From contig JAFURT010000001.1 of NCBI GenBank assembly GCA_017471765.1, positions 1 to 64,000 of the forward strand: a stretch of DNA of 64,000 nt, written 5' to 3'. Shown here in pieces: positions 8,295-16,501 of this stretch. The notes beneath the pieces are model-generated. The model did not search any database. It worked only from the letters and a program-made list of their open reading frames with translations, and had not been told where the DNA came from. Positions within the stretch are counted from its first letter, which is position 1, and each line of letters begins with the position of its first letter. The stretch is from Clostridia bacterium (lineage in GTDB: Bacteria > Bacillota > Clostridia > Oscillospirales > Acutalibacteraceae). The translations under genes were made by a program, and so were the position numbers.

Positions 8295-10133
8295 ATGGAG
8301 ACAACCAATCGAAAGAAACAGCAAAACATACATATTTCCGGCGTGGATGCGCTGGGGCGGGAGATTCCGGCGGTGGACGGGTTCCGACAGGATCGCTACG
8401 TGGGGATGTTCTATTTCTCCTACCAAAGCAATGAGATTCACACCAATACGCAGACCCCCTGTGAGGAGGGGCTGACTCCTACTGCCACCTGCCCACCGAC
8501 GGTGACAAAACCGGTGCTGGACGTGGAGCGACTGCTGGCTAACGACCCTGCTCTCCTCTGGAGCGAGGAGGAAGTGGACGGATCGTGGTACTGTACCCAG
8601 CCACTGTACGGCTACTATGACCATGCGGACCTGTGGGTTATCGCCAAGCATATCGAACTGTTTATTGAGGCGGGTATCGATTTTGTCGCTTTTGATATCA
8701 CCAACGGGGCGGTGGAGCCCCGTTGTATTGGCAACTACTTGGAGGTATCGGAGCAGTTCCGTCAGGCGGGTTGGAATGTGCCCAAGTTCTGCTTTTTCAC
8801 CAATTTCACGCATTTTATTCAGGCCAAAGAACGGTCGTTGCTGAAATGGCTTTACGACCATATCTATGCCAAGGGGTTATATCGGGATCTGTGGTTTTAC
8901 GGTCCCTATGATAAGCCGCTGATGATCGGCTATCCCGACAGTTACGCCGGGCCCCAAAGGGCGTATGTGCCTATTGACGGCTCGTCACGCTATCCCGATG
9001 GGGTGGAGCAACTGTCTGCGGAAATGGTGGACTTCTTCCATTGGCGCCGACCCCAGTGGCCGAGCCAGAAGCATGACCCTAACGGCTTCCCTTATGTGAG
9101 TGTGGAGCGGCCTCAGCCGGTGCACACTGATACCGTCAGCGTATCGGTGGCGCAGCTGGGTGCGGGTGCTATGAGCTGGGCGGAGCATCCGCCCATTCCC
9201 TTTAAGGGGATGTTCCAAAACATTACCAAGGGACGAGGCTGGTCGGATACGTTGGGAGAGAATGTAAAAGCACTGGTTCCCTATGACACCAACTATCAGG
9301 AGCAGTGGGACTACGCCGTCGATACGGATGCCTCCATTGTGTTCCTCACTGGCTGGAACGAGTGGGGTGCAGGTAAGCATTTTTGGACACGAGAAGGACA
9401 TACCACCCCTACATATGTCGATAGTTTTAACTTGGAGTATTCCCGTGACATAGAGATGATGAAGGATGGACTGCAGGACAACACCTTTATGCTCACGGTG
9501 GCGAACATCCGCAAGTATAAAGGCATACAGGAAGAGCATACGGCGCCTCGCGGTGTGGATGTGGGCTGTGCCGCCGACCCCGCCTGGGTGTGGGAGGATG
9601 GCGTGTGCTATGCCGGTCGTCCCTTTGCCCGCACCGCACGGGATTCCTACGGCGCTTGGAACGACATCCGTTACACCTCGCCCGCACCCTCCAATCCTGT
9701 GGAGGAGATTCGGGTGGCACACAGCGTGGATAATCTGTATTTCTATCTCAAGATGAGCCAGTCCATCGCTCCACGAAAATCGGGGCAGACCAACCATCAT
9801 GTGCTGTTCCTGCGGGTGGAAGGGGCAGAGGGACCCTCTTTTGAGGGTTTCCAATATGCCATAGGTCGCAACCCCAATACCGAAGGAAAGACCTCGCTGG
9901 AGATGAGCGTGGGTGGCTACCGTTTCATCCGTGTGGGGGATATTCTGTGTGATATCACTGATGACCGGATGGAGATCTGCGTTCCCAAGAGACTGTTGGG
10001 CATCGTGGGTCCCCGCTTCTGCATCGGATTTAAGTATGCTGACGGAGTACAGAAAGAGGAGGACATTATGGATTACTACGTCACCGGCGACGTGTTGCCG
10101 CTGGGACGGCTGTGCTATACTTACGAGGTGTGA
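8295..10133 (+). CDS. GH71/GH99-like glycoside hydrolase with C-terminal CBM9-like domain
   Basis: 612 residues. The N-terminal ~400 residues have the WbsX/GH99-like layout: YVGMFYFSYQ, then GIDFVAFDITNG, and the hallmark FLTGWNEWGAG (W354-N355-E356-W357). GH99 and relatives are endo-alpha-mannosidases or mannanases, and GH71 are alpha-glucanases. The last ~190 residues (DPAWVWEDGVCYAGRP, VDNLYFYLKM, MEICVPKRLLG) have the strand pattern of CBM9-type sugar-binding domains. No export signal visible. Sits between GH20 and a phosphoesterase in the same operon. Precise linkage specificity cannot be inferred. Confidence 0.65.
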   Translation: METTNRKKQQNIHISGVDALGREIPAVDGFRQDRYVGMFYFSYQSNEIHTNTQTPCEEGLTPTATCPPTVTKPVLDVERLLANDPALLWSEEEVDGSWYCTQPLYGYYDHADLWVIAKHIELFIEAGIDFVAFDITNGAVEPRCIGNYLEVSEQFRQAGWNVPKFCFFTNFTHFIQAKERSLLKWLYDHIYAKGLYRDLWFYGPYDKPLMIGYPDSYAGPQRAYVPIDGSSRYPDGVEQLSAEMVDFFHWRRPQWPSQKHDPNGFPYVSVERPQPVHTDTVSVSVAQLGAGAMSWAEHPPIPFKGMFQNITKGRGWSDTLGENVKALVPYDTNYQEQWDYAVDTDASIVFLTGWNEWGAGKHFWTREGHTTPTYVDSFNLEYSRDIEMMKDGLQDNTFMLTVANIRKYKGIQEEHTAPRGVDVGCAADPAWVWEDGVCYAGRPFARTARDSYGAWNDIRYTSPAPSNPVEEIRVAHSVDNLYFYLKMSQSIAPRKSGQTNHHVLFLRVEGAEGPSFEGFQYAIGRNPNTEGKTSLEMSVGGYRFIRVGDILCDITDDRMEICVPKRLLGIVGPRFCIGFKYADGVQKEEDIMDYYVTGDVLPLGRLCYTYEV

Positions 10134-10135
10134 TT

Positions 10136-11218
10136 ATGCTGTTGAAATACACTCCTGCCGTGTTTGCGGTAGGCACAGATTACTTGATTATGGTACCAGT
10201 GACGGCAGATTGTTTGTTTTCGGTGAAGATCGGAGATAAGGTGTATCACGATGCGATCAGCGGCGTGCTGCGTTCCAAGGTGTGTGTCCATCGAGTAAAA
10301 GTCCCCCAGAGGGAATTGGACGCGGTTGGTGCTTACACTGTTTGCGTGCGTCCGATGGTGGAGCGTTTGCCCTACGATTCGGTGACGGGTGAGCCGGAGG
10401 AGTACACCTATGCTTTTTCTCCCGTGCCAGATACCGACGTGCGGATATACCATCTGGCGGATTGCCACACCTATGTGCCGGAGCCGCTGGCTGCGGCTGC
10501 GGTATTTGGGAATATTGATTTGCTGATTCTCAACGGAGACGCATTCGGAGATGCGGATGCGGAGATTATGTTCGAGCGCATCTATATCCTTTGCGAGCAG
10601 TTGACGGGTGGGCACATTCCTGTGGTGTGTGCCAGAGGAAACCATGATCTGCGTGGCGCCTTTGCGGAGGATTATACCGATTGGATGCCTGCCGATGGGG
10701 ATAACACATTCTATACCTTCCGTGTAGGCAAGATCTGGGGCGTGGTGCTGGATGCGGGTGAGGACAAGGCAGACGACGCCCCTACTTATAGGCACACCGT
10801 CTGCTGCACCGGCTTTCGGAAACAGCAGACTGCTTTTCTGCAGAGAGTAATTGATGAGGCACCTACCGAGTACGCTACTCCTGACGTAGTTACCCGTCTG
10901 GTGGTGTGTCATATTCCCTTTACGGAACTGTTTTCGCCGCCTTGCGACATTGAGCAGGAAACCTATGCAGCATGGGCGCAGCTATTGGCGGAGCACATCC
11001 GCCCCGACCTGATGCTGTGCGGGCATACTCATCGTCTAGCTGTAAAAAAAGAAGCAACTCCCTGTCCGTTGATGATCGGCTCCGCTTTTGGAGAGCACTA
11101 CGTGGCCGGATGCGGTTTAGTGCTGCAGGAGAAAGGCTGTGCGGTTATGTTTACCGACAGCTGCGGAGATGTGTTGGAAGCGGAGTATATTCCCTTTGAG
11201 AGAGGAGAACTTAAATGA
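10136..11218 (+). CDS. Calcineurin-like metallophosphoesterase
   Basis: 360 residues. All metal-binding blocks are present in order: IYHLADCHTYV (D-x-H), LILNGDAFGD (GD), CARGNHDLRG (GNHD), VVCHIPF, and LMLCGHTHRL (GHTH). The N-terminal ~110 residues form a beta-sandwich-like domain before the catalytic part, as in several purple-acid-phosphatase-like enzymes. Start 10136 is used because GAGGTG lies just upstream; an alternative GTG at 10112 would overlap the previous gene. The stop overlaps the next start (ATGA). Probably removes phosphate from a glycan or metabolite in this pathway; substrate unknown. Confidence 0.8.
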   Translation: MLLKYTPAVFAVGTDYLIMVPVTADCLFSVKIGDKVYHDAISGVLRSKVCVHRVKVPQRELDAVGAYTVCVRPMVERLPYDSVTGEPEEYTYAFSPVPDTDVRIYHLADCHTYVPEPLAAAAVFGNIDLLILNGDAFGDADAEIMFERIYILCEQLTGGHIPVVCARGNHDLRGAFAEDYTDWMPADGDNTFYTFRVGKIWGVVLDAGEDKADDAPTYRHTVCCTGFRKQQTAFLQRVIDEAPTEYATPDVVTRLVVCHIPFTELFSPPCDIEQETYAAWAQLLAEHIRPDLMLCGHTHRLAVKKEATPCPLMIGSAFGEHYVAGCGLVLQEKGCAVMFTDSCGDVLEAEYIPFERGELK

Positions 11219-12207
11219 AACGACCGTTATTTGTGTTCGCAGGGCAATCCAATATGATGGGCGCCGCGGTATATCCCGCTAAGGAACAGATTGCATATAC
11301 CAATAGCTATGAATATCTGCACAAGCCACGTCGCTTCGGGCGGGATATGGGTGAATTTAAATCGGTTGGTTTTCCGGTGGGGGAGTTTACCTATCGGGAT
11401 CTGCAGGCTGCCTACGGGCAAACCGCCGACCCCACGGCGGTGAGTTCTCTTGCTAACTACACCGACAACACCCTGTTTGGTCCCGCTATGTGCAACCTGC
11501 TGGACGATGAGCAAAAGACTACCGTACCCTTTGCCTCTTTCAGCGAGCAGACAGTGGGGTGGGCGCCGGCTTTGCCCCCATATTTTGTACAGAAACTGGA
11601 GGGGCTGGGCTATGCTTGTGCCTACGCCCACATTGCCAAAGGTTCGGTCAGCATCACCTACTATCTGGAGGGGGAGGTGGCTGCCTATTTTGACGAGAAG
11701 GTCACCGACTTTTTTGCCGATGCTACCGCTCGGTTTTCCGAGGACGATACGGGGGACAAGGTGTTGGTGTGGCTACAAGGATGCAGTGATGCGGTGGAGG
11801 GATACGAAGCCTACCGCCGCCGACTGGATGCCCTGTGGGAGCGGGCAAAAGGGCTTGGTTTCACATGCTTCTTTATGATTCGTGTGGGCTATTGGGGGGA
11901 TGACCGTATTGCCGGGGTGATGCAGGCGCAGGAGGATTTTTGCACCGCCCATCCCGATGCCTATATGCTTACCCGTGTATGCTCCTATATGGTGTACAAG
12001 GGGCAGGACATGGAGGCGTGGTATGCCACTCCTCCCTCCGAGGAGGCGCTGCTCTGCCGGGATAGCTTTTATGGTTTTGATAACCAGCACATTAACGAAA
12101 AGGGATTCCGGGTGATTGCTCGTCATGCCGTTCCCAATGCTATTCGTGTAATATATGAAAATAAACAGCCTCAGTTGGAGCAGGAACTGCTGAGGCCTTT
12201 GTTGTAA
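11215..12207 (+). CDS. Sialate O-acetylesterase-like (SASA) SGNH esterase
   Basis: 330 residues beginning MKRPLFVFAGQSNMMGA: the GQSNM block with nucleophile Ser12 is diagnostic of the SASA/CE6-like esterase family, which removes O-acetyl groups from sialic acid or xylan-type sugars. Further conserved-looking elements are LVWLQGCSDA and, near the C-terminus, DNQHINEKGFRVIA with the catalytic His. No signal peptide, so cytoplasmic. The overlap ATGA with the preceding gene indicates coupled translation. The exact acetylated substrate is not shown. Confidence 0.78.
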   Translation: MKRPLFVFAGQSNMMGAAVYPAKEQIAYTNSYEYLHKPRRFGRDMGEFKSVGFPVGEFTYRDLQAAYGQTADPTAVSSLANYTDNTLFGPAMCNLLDDEQKTTVPFASFSEQTVGWAPALPPYFVQKLEGLGYACAYAHIAKGSVSITYYLEGEVAAYFDEKVTDFFADATARFSEDDTGDKVLVWLQGCSDAVEGYEAYRRRLDALWERAKGLGFTCFFMIRVGYWGDDRIAGVMQAQEDFCTAHPDAYMLTRVCSYMVYKGQDMEAWYATPPSEEALLCRDSFYGFDNQHINEKGFRVIARHAVPNAIRVIYENKQPQLEQELLRPLL

Positions 12208-12220
12208 GGAGAAGATTATT

Positions 12221-13510
12221 ATGAACAAACTGACAGCCGTTGTCATCGGAGCGGGCAGCCGCGGTGGTGGCTATGCCAAATTGATGAAGGATACCGCTCT
12301 GTTTCAGGTAGTGGCAGTGGCAGAGCCCATCGCTTCCCGTCGGGAGCAGATTGCTTCCATGCACGGTATCCCTGCCGATCGGTGCTTTTCAGATTGGACG
12401 CCGTTGCTGGATTGCGGCAAGATAGCGGACGTAGCGGTAATCGCTACCATGGATCGAGACCACATGGGTCCTGCCCTGCGTGCCATCGAACTGGGGTACG
12501 ACCTGCTTTTGGAAAAGCCTATTGCACCCGAGCCGGCAGACTGCCTGGCACTCTATAAGGCTGCCGAGGCAAAGGGGGTGCGGGTGGTCATCTGCACTGT
12601 ACTGCGGTATACCAATGTATTCATCAAGCTCAAGGAGATCATTGACAGCGGTAAGATCGGTGAGATTATGTCTGTGAACCATGAGGAGTGTGTGGGTAAT
12701 ATCCACCAGTCCCATAGCTTTGTGCGGGGCAATTGGGGCAATTCAAAGCGCAGCTCCACCATGCTGCTGCAGAAGTCCTGCCATGACATTGACATCCTGC
12801 AGTGGCTTATTGGCAAAAAATGTAAGAGTGTTCAGTCCTATGGTATGCGCTCTTTTTTTACGGAGGCGAACGCACCGGAGGACGCTCCCGCCCGCTGCAC
12901 CGACGGTTGCCCTCACGCCGACACCTGCGCCTACAATGCGCTGAAATGGTACTACGAGGCGAAGGATAACCTGTGGTTCCGGGGTGCCTGTACCGGCGAG
13001 GTGGAGCCTACCGACGAGCAGGTGCTGGAGGCGCTTCGCACCACCAACTATGGGCGTTGTGTGTTCCGTGTGGACAACGATGTGGTGGACCACCAGACGG
13101 TGAACATGCTGTTTGAGGACGATTGCCTAGTGACCTTTACCATGAACGCCTTTAACGCAGGCGGTCGATTTATCCACATCATGGGCACCAAGGGTGAGGT
13201 GCGTGCCGCGCTGGATGGGGAGACCCCCATCGACATCACCTATTTCCAGTTTGTGCCCGGGCAAGGTATGGGACAGGAGCGCATCGACATGAAGGCAGAC
13301 AACTCCATCACCTCCGGTCACGGTGGCGGTGATGAGGGTCTCATCCGCACCCTCTATGCGTATCTGCGTGGGGAATATCAAGGGAAATCTGTGCCGACCA
13401 TCGAAGAAACCTACTACAATCACCTGCTGGTGTTTGCGGCAGAACAGGCTCGCTTAACGGGACAGGTAGTGGATGTGGAACAGTTCCGTAAAGCGGTGGA
13501 AGAGAGGTAA
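12221..13510 (+). CDS. Gfo/Idh/MocA family oxidoreductase
   Basis: 429 residues. The N-terminal Rossmann fold carries AVVIGAGSRGGGYA (GxGxxG near residue 10), followed by YDLLLEKPIAPEP with the family EKP motif (catalytic Lys), then a C-terminal alpha/beta domain. The middle contains a Cys cluster (ARCTDGCPHADTCAY) suggesting a metal site, as seen in some family members acting on sugars. Members oxidise or epimerise sugars using NAD(P). AAGGAG precedes the ATG. It is the last gene of the glycan operon; a terminator-like hairpin lies 236 bases downstream. Confidence 0.85.
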   Translation: MNKLTAVVIGAGSRGGGYAKLMKDTALFQVVAVAEPIASRREQIASMHGIPADRCFSDWTPLLDCGKIADVAVIATMDRDHMGPALRAIELGYDLLLEKPIAPEPADCLALYKAAEAKGVRVVICTVLRYTNVFIKLKEIIDSGKIGEIMSVNHEECVGNIHQSHSFVRGNWGNSKRSSTMLLQKSCHDIDILQWLIGKKCKSVQSYGMRSFFTEANAPEDAPARCTDGCPHADTCAYNALKWYYEAKDNLWFRGACTGEVEPTDEQVLEALRTTNYGRCVFRVDNDVVDHQTVNMLFEDDCLVTFTMNAFNAGGRFIHIMGTKGEVRAALDGETPIDITYFQFVPGQGMGQERIDMKADNSITSGHGGGDEGLIRTLYAYLRGEYQGKSVPTIEETYYNHLLVFAAEQARLTGQVVDVEQFRKAVEER

Positions 13511-13745
13511 GGTGGTATAAGTTCTATTGCCCTTGCTCCCGTAGGCCTCTGCTGTGTCTTATATCAGACTGCGAATTTATGGACGAGAAGCACAACAGTA
13601 CTGTAAGGCACGTGGTATGTGCTAAACTGTTGTTGTCATTCATTGAATGGCCTCCTTTTGATATTTCTTGTAGTTGTCAGACCGCAAGTTTATTCTATAT
13701 CAAAAGGAGAACTTTGTCTTCTTCATAGGTTTAACCTTGTTCGAA
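13511..13745. other. Intergenic region with inverted repeats
   Basis: No open frame with a ribosome binding site. It holds two perfect dyads: CATTCA-T-TGAATG at 13637-13649 and a 13-base inverted repeat (13652-13664 against 13697-13709). No tRNA or known RNA family could be recognised. Confidence 0.5.
13652..13709. repeat. 13-bp perfect inverted repeat, 32-base spacer
   Basis: CTCCTTTTGATAT at 13652-13664 is the exact reverse complement of ATATCAAAAGGAG at 13697-13709. The right arm contains a Shine-Dalgarno-like AAAAGGAG but no gene follows on that strand. Could be an RNA hairpin or the trace of a lost mobile element; undecided. Confidence 0.6.
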
Positions 13746-13768
13746 CCCCCGGCACTGCCGGGGGTTTT
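13746..13768. terminator. Intrinsic terminator between convergent units
   Basis: Eight-pair GC-rich stem CCCCCGGC (13746-13753) with GCCGGGGG (13757-13764), three-base loop and TTTT on the plus strand. It probably ends the glycan operon. The minus strand lacks a good T-run. Confidence 0.7.
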
Positions 13769-13821
13769 CGATTACAAGAAAGCCGTGGAAACCGGCTGGC
13801 TTCCACGGCTGGCAAGGGTGG

Positions 13822-15534
13822 TCAATCTTCGATGGCTGCTTTGCGTCCGATGATGGCGGCAATGGTGGCGGGGTCAAACTTGGGCTGGCGGCTGTACGTG
13901 TACAATCCGTTCTGCTCCTGCTCCACATCGGTGAGCTGGGTGTAGCAGAACCCAAACATATAGGGGTTATCCAGCAGGACATCAGTAAGTCCTTTAAGGC
14001 GGGCGAGGAACTCCTCCTCCGTCTTCGGCCCCTGGCCGTAGCCCCAGCCGTCACCGTCAGCTACCCAGCCAATGCCGCCGTATTCGCTGACGAAGAAAGG
14101 TAGTTTTCCGTCATAGCGCTGTCTGTCCTCCAGCGCCTGCCAGAAGCCGAATTTATTGGTTTTTCCCAGCTCGGCGTAATGCGCCGCAAAGGTGGCCGGA
14201 TCTTGCTCATAATCGTGCAGGTCGTAAACATCTGTGACTACGTGGTAGTTGCCGCTGGTGTCGATACAGGGACGGGTGGGGTCGGCGGCCTTGGTGGCCT
14301 TGTATACCAAGGCAAGAGCGTCGTTATACTGGCGGCAGTTGTGATAATCCCAGGTTTCGTTAAAGGGACACCAGCCGATAATGGCGGGGTGGTTATAATC
14401 TCGGTGGATCTCCTCCAGCCACTCCGGCAGAATGCTGTAGATGCACAGAGGGTTGGTGTGGTCCATATTCCAGTTGGGATATTCTCCCCACACGAGATAT
14501 CCCATCCGATCGCAGTGGTACAGGAACCGCTCCTCAAAGATTTTCTCATGCAGGCGGGCACCGTTGAAGCCCATGGCCTGGGAGCGTTCAATATCCCCAA
14601 TCAGGTCGGCGTCGCTGGGAGCGGTGTAGACACCGTCCGGATAGAAGCCCTGGTCAAGAATGAGACGCTGGAACACCGAGCGTCCGTTGAGCAGGAATTT
14701 GTGTCCGTCAAACCGGATATCCCGCAGACCGCAATAGCTCTGCACCGTATCTTTGCCGTAGGTGAGGGTGAGGTCGTACAGGTTGCCCTGGCCCACGTCC
14801 CACAGGTGTTTCTCGGCTAAGGGGAGGGTTAAGGTCACAAAACCGCTCTTGCAGTGAGCGGCGTAGCTACCCATGGGTTTGCCCTCAAAGAAGGCTTCAA
14901 TCTTCAGGTCGGCATCCCCCTTGAGCTGTGCTTCTACCGTCAGGATAGCATCCGTTGCGTTGGAGGTGTATTTCACCCACTGGATGTAGGTCTTCGGGGT
15001 GAATTCCAACCATACGGTCTGCCAGATGCCGGTAGTGCGGGTATAAAAACAGCCTTGGGAGGCGTAGCTGTGGCTCTGCTTGCCGGAGGGAATCATGGGA
15101 TTGCGGGTATCATCCGTGGCATAGACAGTGACCACGTTCTCGCCCACACGCACATACGCAGTGATATCAAAGAAGAAGGAGGAATAGCCGCCCTTATGGG
15201 CGCCCACCTGCTCTCCGTTGATGAACACGGTGGCTTCATAATCCACGGCACCAAAGTGCAGTACGACACGTCCGGCAATCTGGTCGGCGGTGATGGGGAA
15301 GGTGCGTTTATACCATACAGCGTTCATGAAATCCACATTTCCTATTCCGGAAAGGCGGCTCTCGGGGCAGAAGGGTACCTGAATCCTGGAGGAAAAGACT
15401 GCCTCTTCGGCGGCGTAGCCACGGGCCTCTCCGCTTCGGGAATTATCCATCTCAAACTGCCATTCGCCGTTGAGGTTGAGCCAGTTTTTTCGCATGAATT
15501 GGGGCTTCGGGTGCTCTTGTCTGTACAATGTCAT
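13822..15534 (-). CDS. Glycoside hydrolase family 2 protein
   Basis: 570 residues with the GH2 order: N-terminal jelly-roll (NLNGEWQFEMDN, VPFCPESRLSGIG), Ig-like domain, then a barrel. The acid/base Glu is E393 in GWCPFNETWDYH and the nucleophile is E484 in FVSEYGGIGW. Short compared with LacZ, so like the compact beta-glucuronidase/beta-galactosidase relatives; the exact sugar is not determined. No signal peptide. The ATG at 15534 is preferred to a GTG at 15540 because AAAAGGAG lies 6-7 bases upstream. Divergent from an AraC-type gene, whose tandem operator candidate lies next to this gene's -35 region. Confidence 0.85.
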   Translation of the reverse strand: MTLYRQEHPKPQFMRKNWLNLNGEWQFEMDNSRSGEARGYAAEEAVFSSRIQVPFCPESRLSGIGNVDFMNAVWYKRTFPITADQIAGRVVLHFGAVDYEATVFINGEQVGAHKGGYSSFFFDITAYVRVGENVVTVYATDDTRNPMIPSGKQSHSYASQGCFYTRTTGIWQTVWLEFTPKTYIQWVKYTSNATDAILTVEAQLKGDADLKIEAFFEGKPMGSYAAHCKSGFVTLTLPLAEKHLWDVGQGNLYDLTLTYGKDTVQSYCGLRDIRFDGHKFLLNGRSVFQRLILDQGFYPDGVYTAPSDADLIGDIERSQAMGFNGARLHEKIFEERFLYHCDRMGYLVWGEYPNWNMDHTNPLCIYSILPEWLEEIHRDYNHPAIIGWCPFNETWDYHNCRQYNDALALVYKATKAADPTRPCIDTSGNYHVVTDVYDLHDYEQDPATFAAHYAELGKTNKFGFWQALEDRQRYDGKLPFFVSEYGGIGWVADGDGWGYGQGPKTEEEFLARLKGLTDVLLDNPYMFGFCYTQLTDVEQEQNGLYTYSRQPKFDPATIAAIIGRKAAIED

Positions 15535-15560
15535 ACACACTCCTTTTGGTTGTTGTCTTT

Positions 15561-15625
15561 ATTGTAGCAAAGATACCGGGAAAATACTAGGAACTTTTCT
15601 CTTGCAAGATTGACATTTTCTCTTG
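15561..15625 (-). promoter_or_regulatory. GH2 gene promoter with tandem AraC-type operator
   Basis: On the minus strand a -10 TACAAT (15561-15566) has no good -35 at 17 bases, as in activator-dependent promoters. Just upstream, the decamer TTTTCTCTTG occurs twice on the plus strand, at 15595-15604 and 15616-15625, start-to-start 21 bases (two helical turns), the classical spacing of AraC-family half-sites. Confidence 0.6.
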
Positions 15626-15658
15626 TTTGCATTAAGATGGGGAAGGGGGGAGATGCAT

Positions 15659-16441
15659 ATGATCATCGTGTCAGGCGCACGCCATGCGTATCCTGAGCGT
15701 GCGGGATTTTGCATGGACAGACAAACCGGCTACCACGGGGAATATACCTTTCTCCATTTTCATAACCGTGTGGAGATGATACAGGATGGGAACAGAATTG
15801 TTTCCCATCCCCATGCCCTGATTCTGTACGAGCCGGACGTGCCCCAGTATTTCCATAGCCATGAGCCGCTTGTCCATGACTGGATGCACTTCGGCGGGGA
15901 TGGCACGGCCTTGGCCTCAGCGGCGGGGCTACCGCTCAATACCGTCTGCTATCCGGCTAACCCCACCTTTATCACCCAGATGATGGCGGAAATCGAAAAT
16001 GAGCTGTTCAGCGACCGTCCCGGTCGCAGCCGTATGTTGGAACTAAAAACGGAGGAACTGCTGCTGAAGGTTGGGCGGGCGTTGCTCCAACCAGGGGTGG
16101 AGCCGTACAGCCCCAAGCTGCTGGAAATGCTACGTCTGCTACGGGCGGAGGTGTTTATGTCGTTGGAGGCGGCATGGACAGTCAAGCAGATGGCGGACAG
16201 GGTCTATCTAAGCGAGTCCCGGTTTTATGCAGTGTATAAGGCTTGCTTCGGCATCTCGCCTACCGCTGACCTGATCCATGCCCGGATGAATGCCGCGCAG
16301 AACCGATTGGCGCTGGGGACGGAGAGCGTGGAGGAGATCGCCTACAGCTTGGGCTATCAAAATGTGACCCATTTCATCCGTCAGTTTAAGGCGCATAACG
16401 GTGTTACACCGGTCAAATACCGAAAAGACCATGCCGGCTAG
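15659..16441 (+). CDS. AraC family transcriptional regulator
   Basis: 260 residues: an N-terminal cupin-like sensor (HFHNRVEMIQDGN, HALILYEPDVPQYFHSHE) and a C-terminal double HTH (WTVKQMADRVYLSESRFY; ESVEEIAYSLGYQNVTHF then GVTPVKYR), the standard AraC ending. The start at 15659 has GGAAGGGGGGAG six bases upstream; the ATG at 15653 would abut it. Divergent to the GH2 gene, which it probably activates on binding a sugar. Confidence 0.85.
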   Translation: MIIVSGARHAYPERAGFCMDRQTGYHGEYTFLHFHNRVEMIQDGNRIVSHPHALILYEPDVPQYFHSHEPLVHDWMHFGGDGTALASAAGLPLNTVCYPANPTFITQMMAEIENELFSDRPGRSRMLELKTEELLLKVGRALLQPGVEPYSPKLLEMLRLLRAEVFMSLEAAWTVKQMADRVYLSESRFYAVYKACFGISPTADLIHARMNAAQNRLALGTESVEEIAYSLGYQNVTHFIRQFKAHNGVTPVKYRKDHAG

Positions 16442-16481
16442 AAAAAAGCCCGTACAGACCACAATCTGTACGGGCTTTTTT
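16442..16481. terminator. Bidirectional intrinsic terminator
   Basis: Seventeen-base arms AAAAAAGCCCGTACAGA (16442-16458) and its exact complement (16465-16481) with loop CCACAA; T-runs on both strands, serving the AraC gene and the convergent MATE gene. Confidence 0.9.
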
Positions 16482-16501
16482 ATACTGTTTGCAGAAGGCA
16501 C

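Noticed and set aside
13733..13770. tRNA-like TTCGAACCCCC context
   Set aside because: A T-arm-like GTTCGAAC is present but no acceptor, D-arm or anticodon arm can be formed; the segment is better explained by the terminator hairpin.
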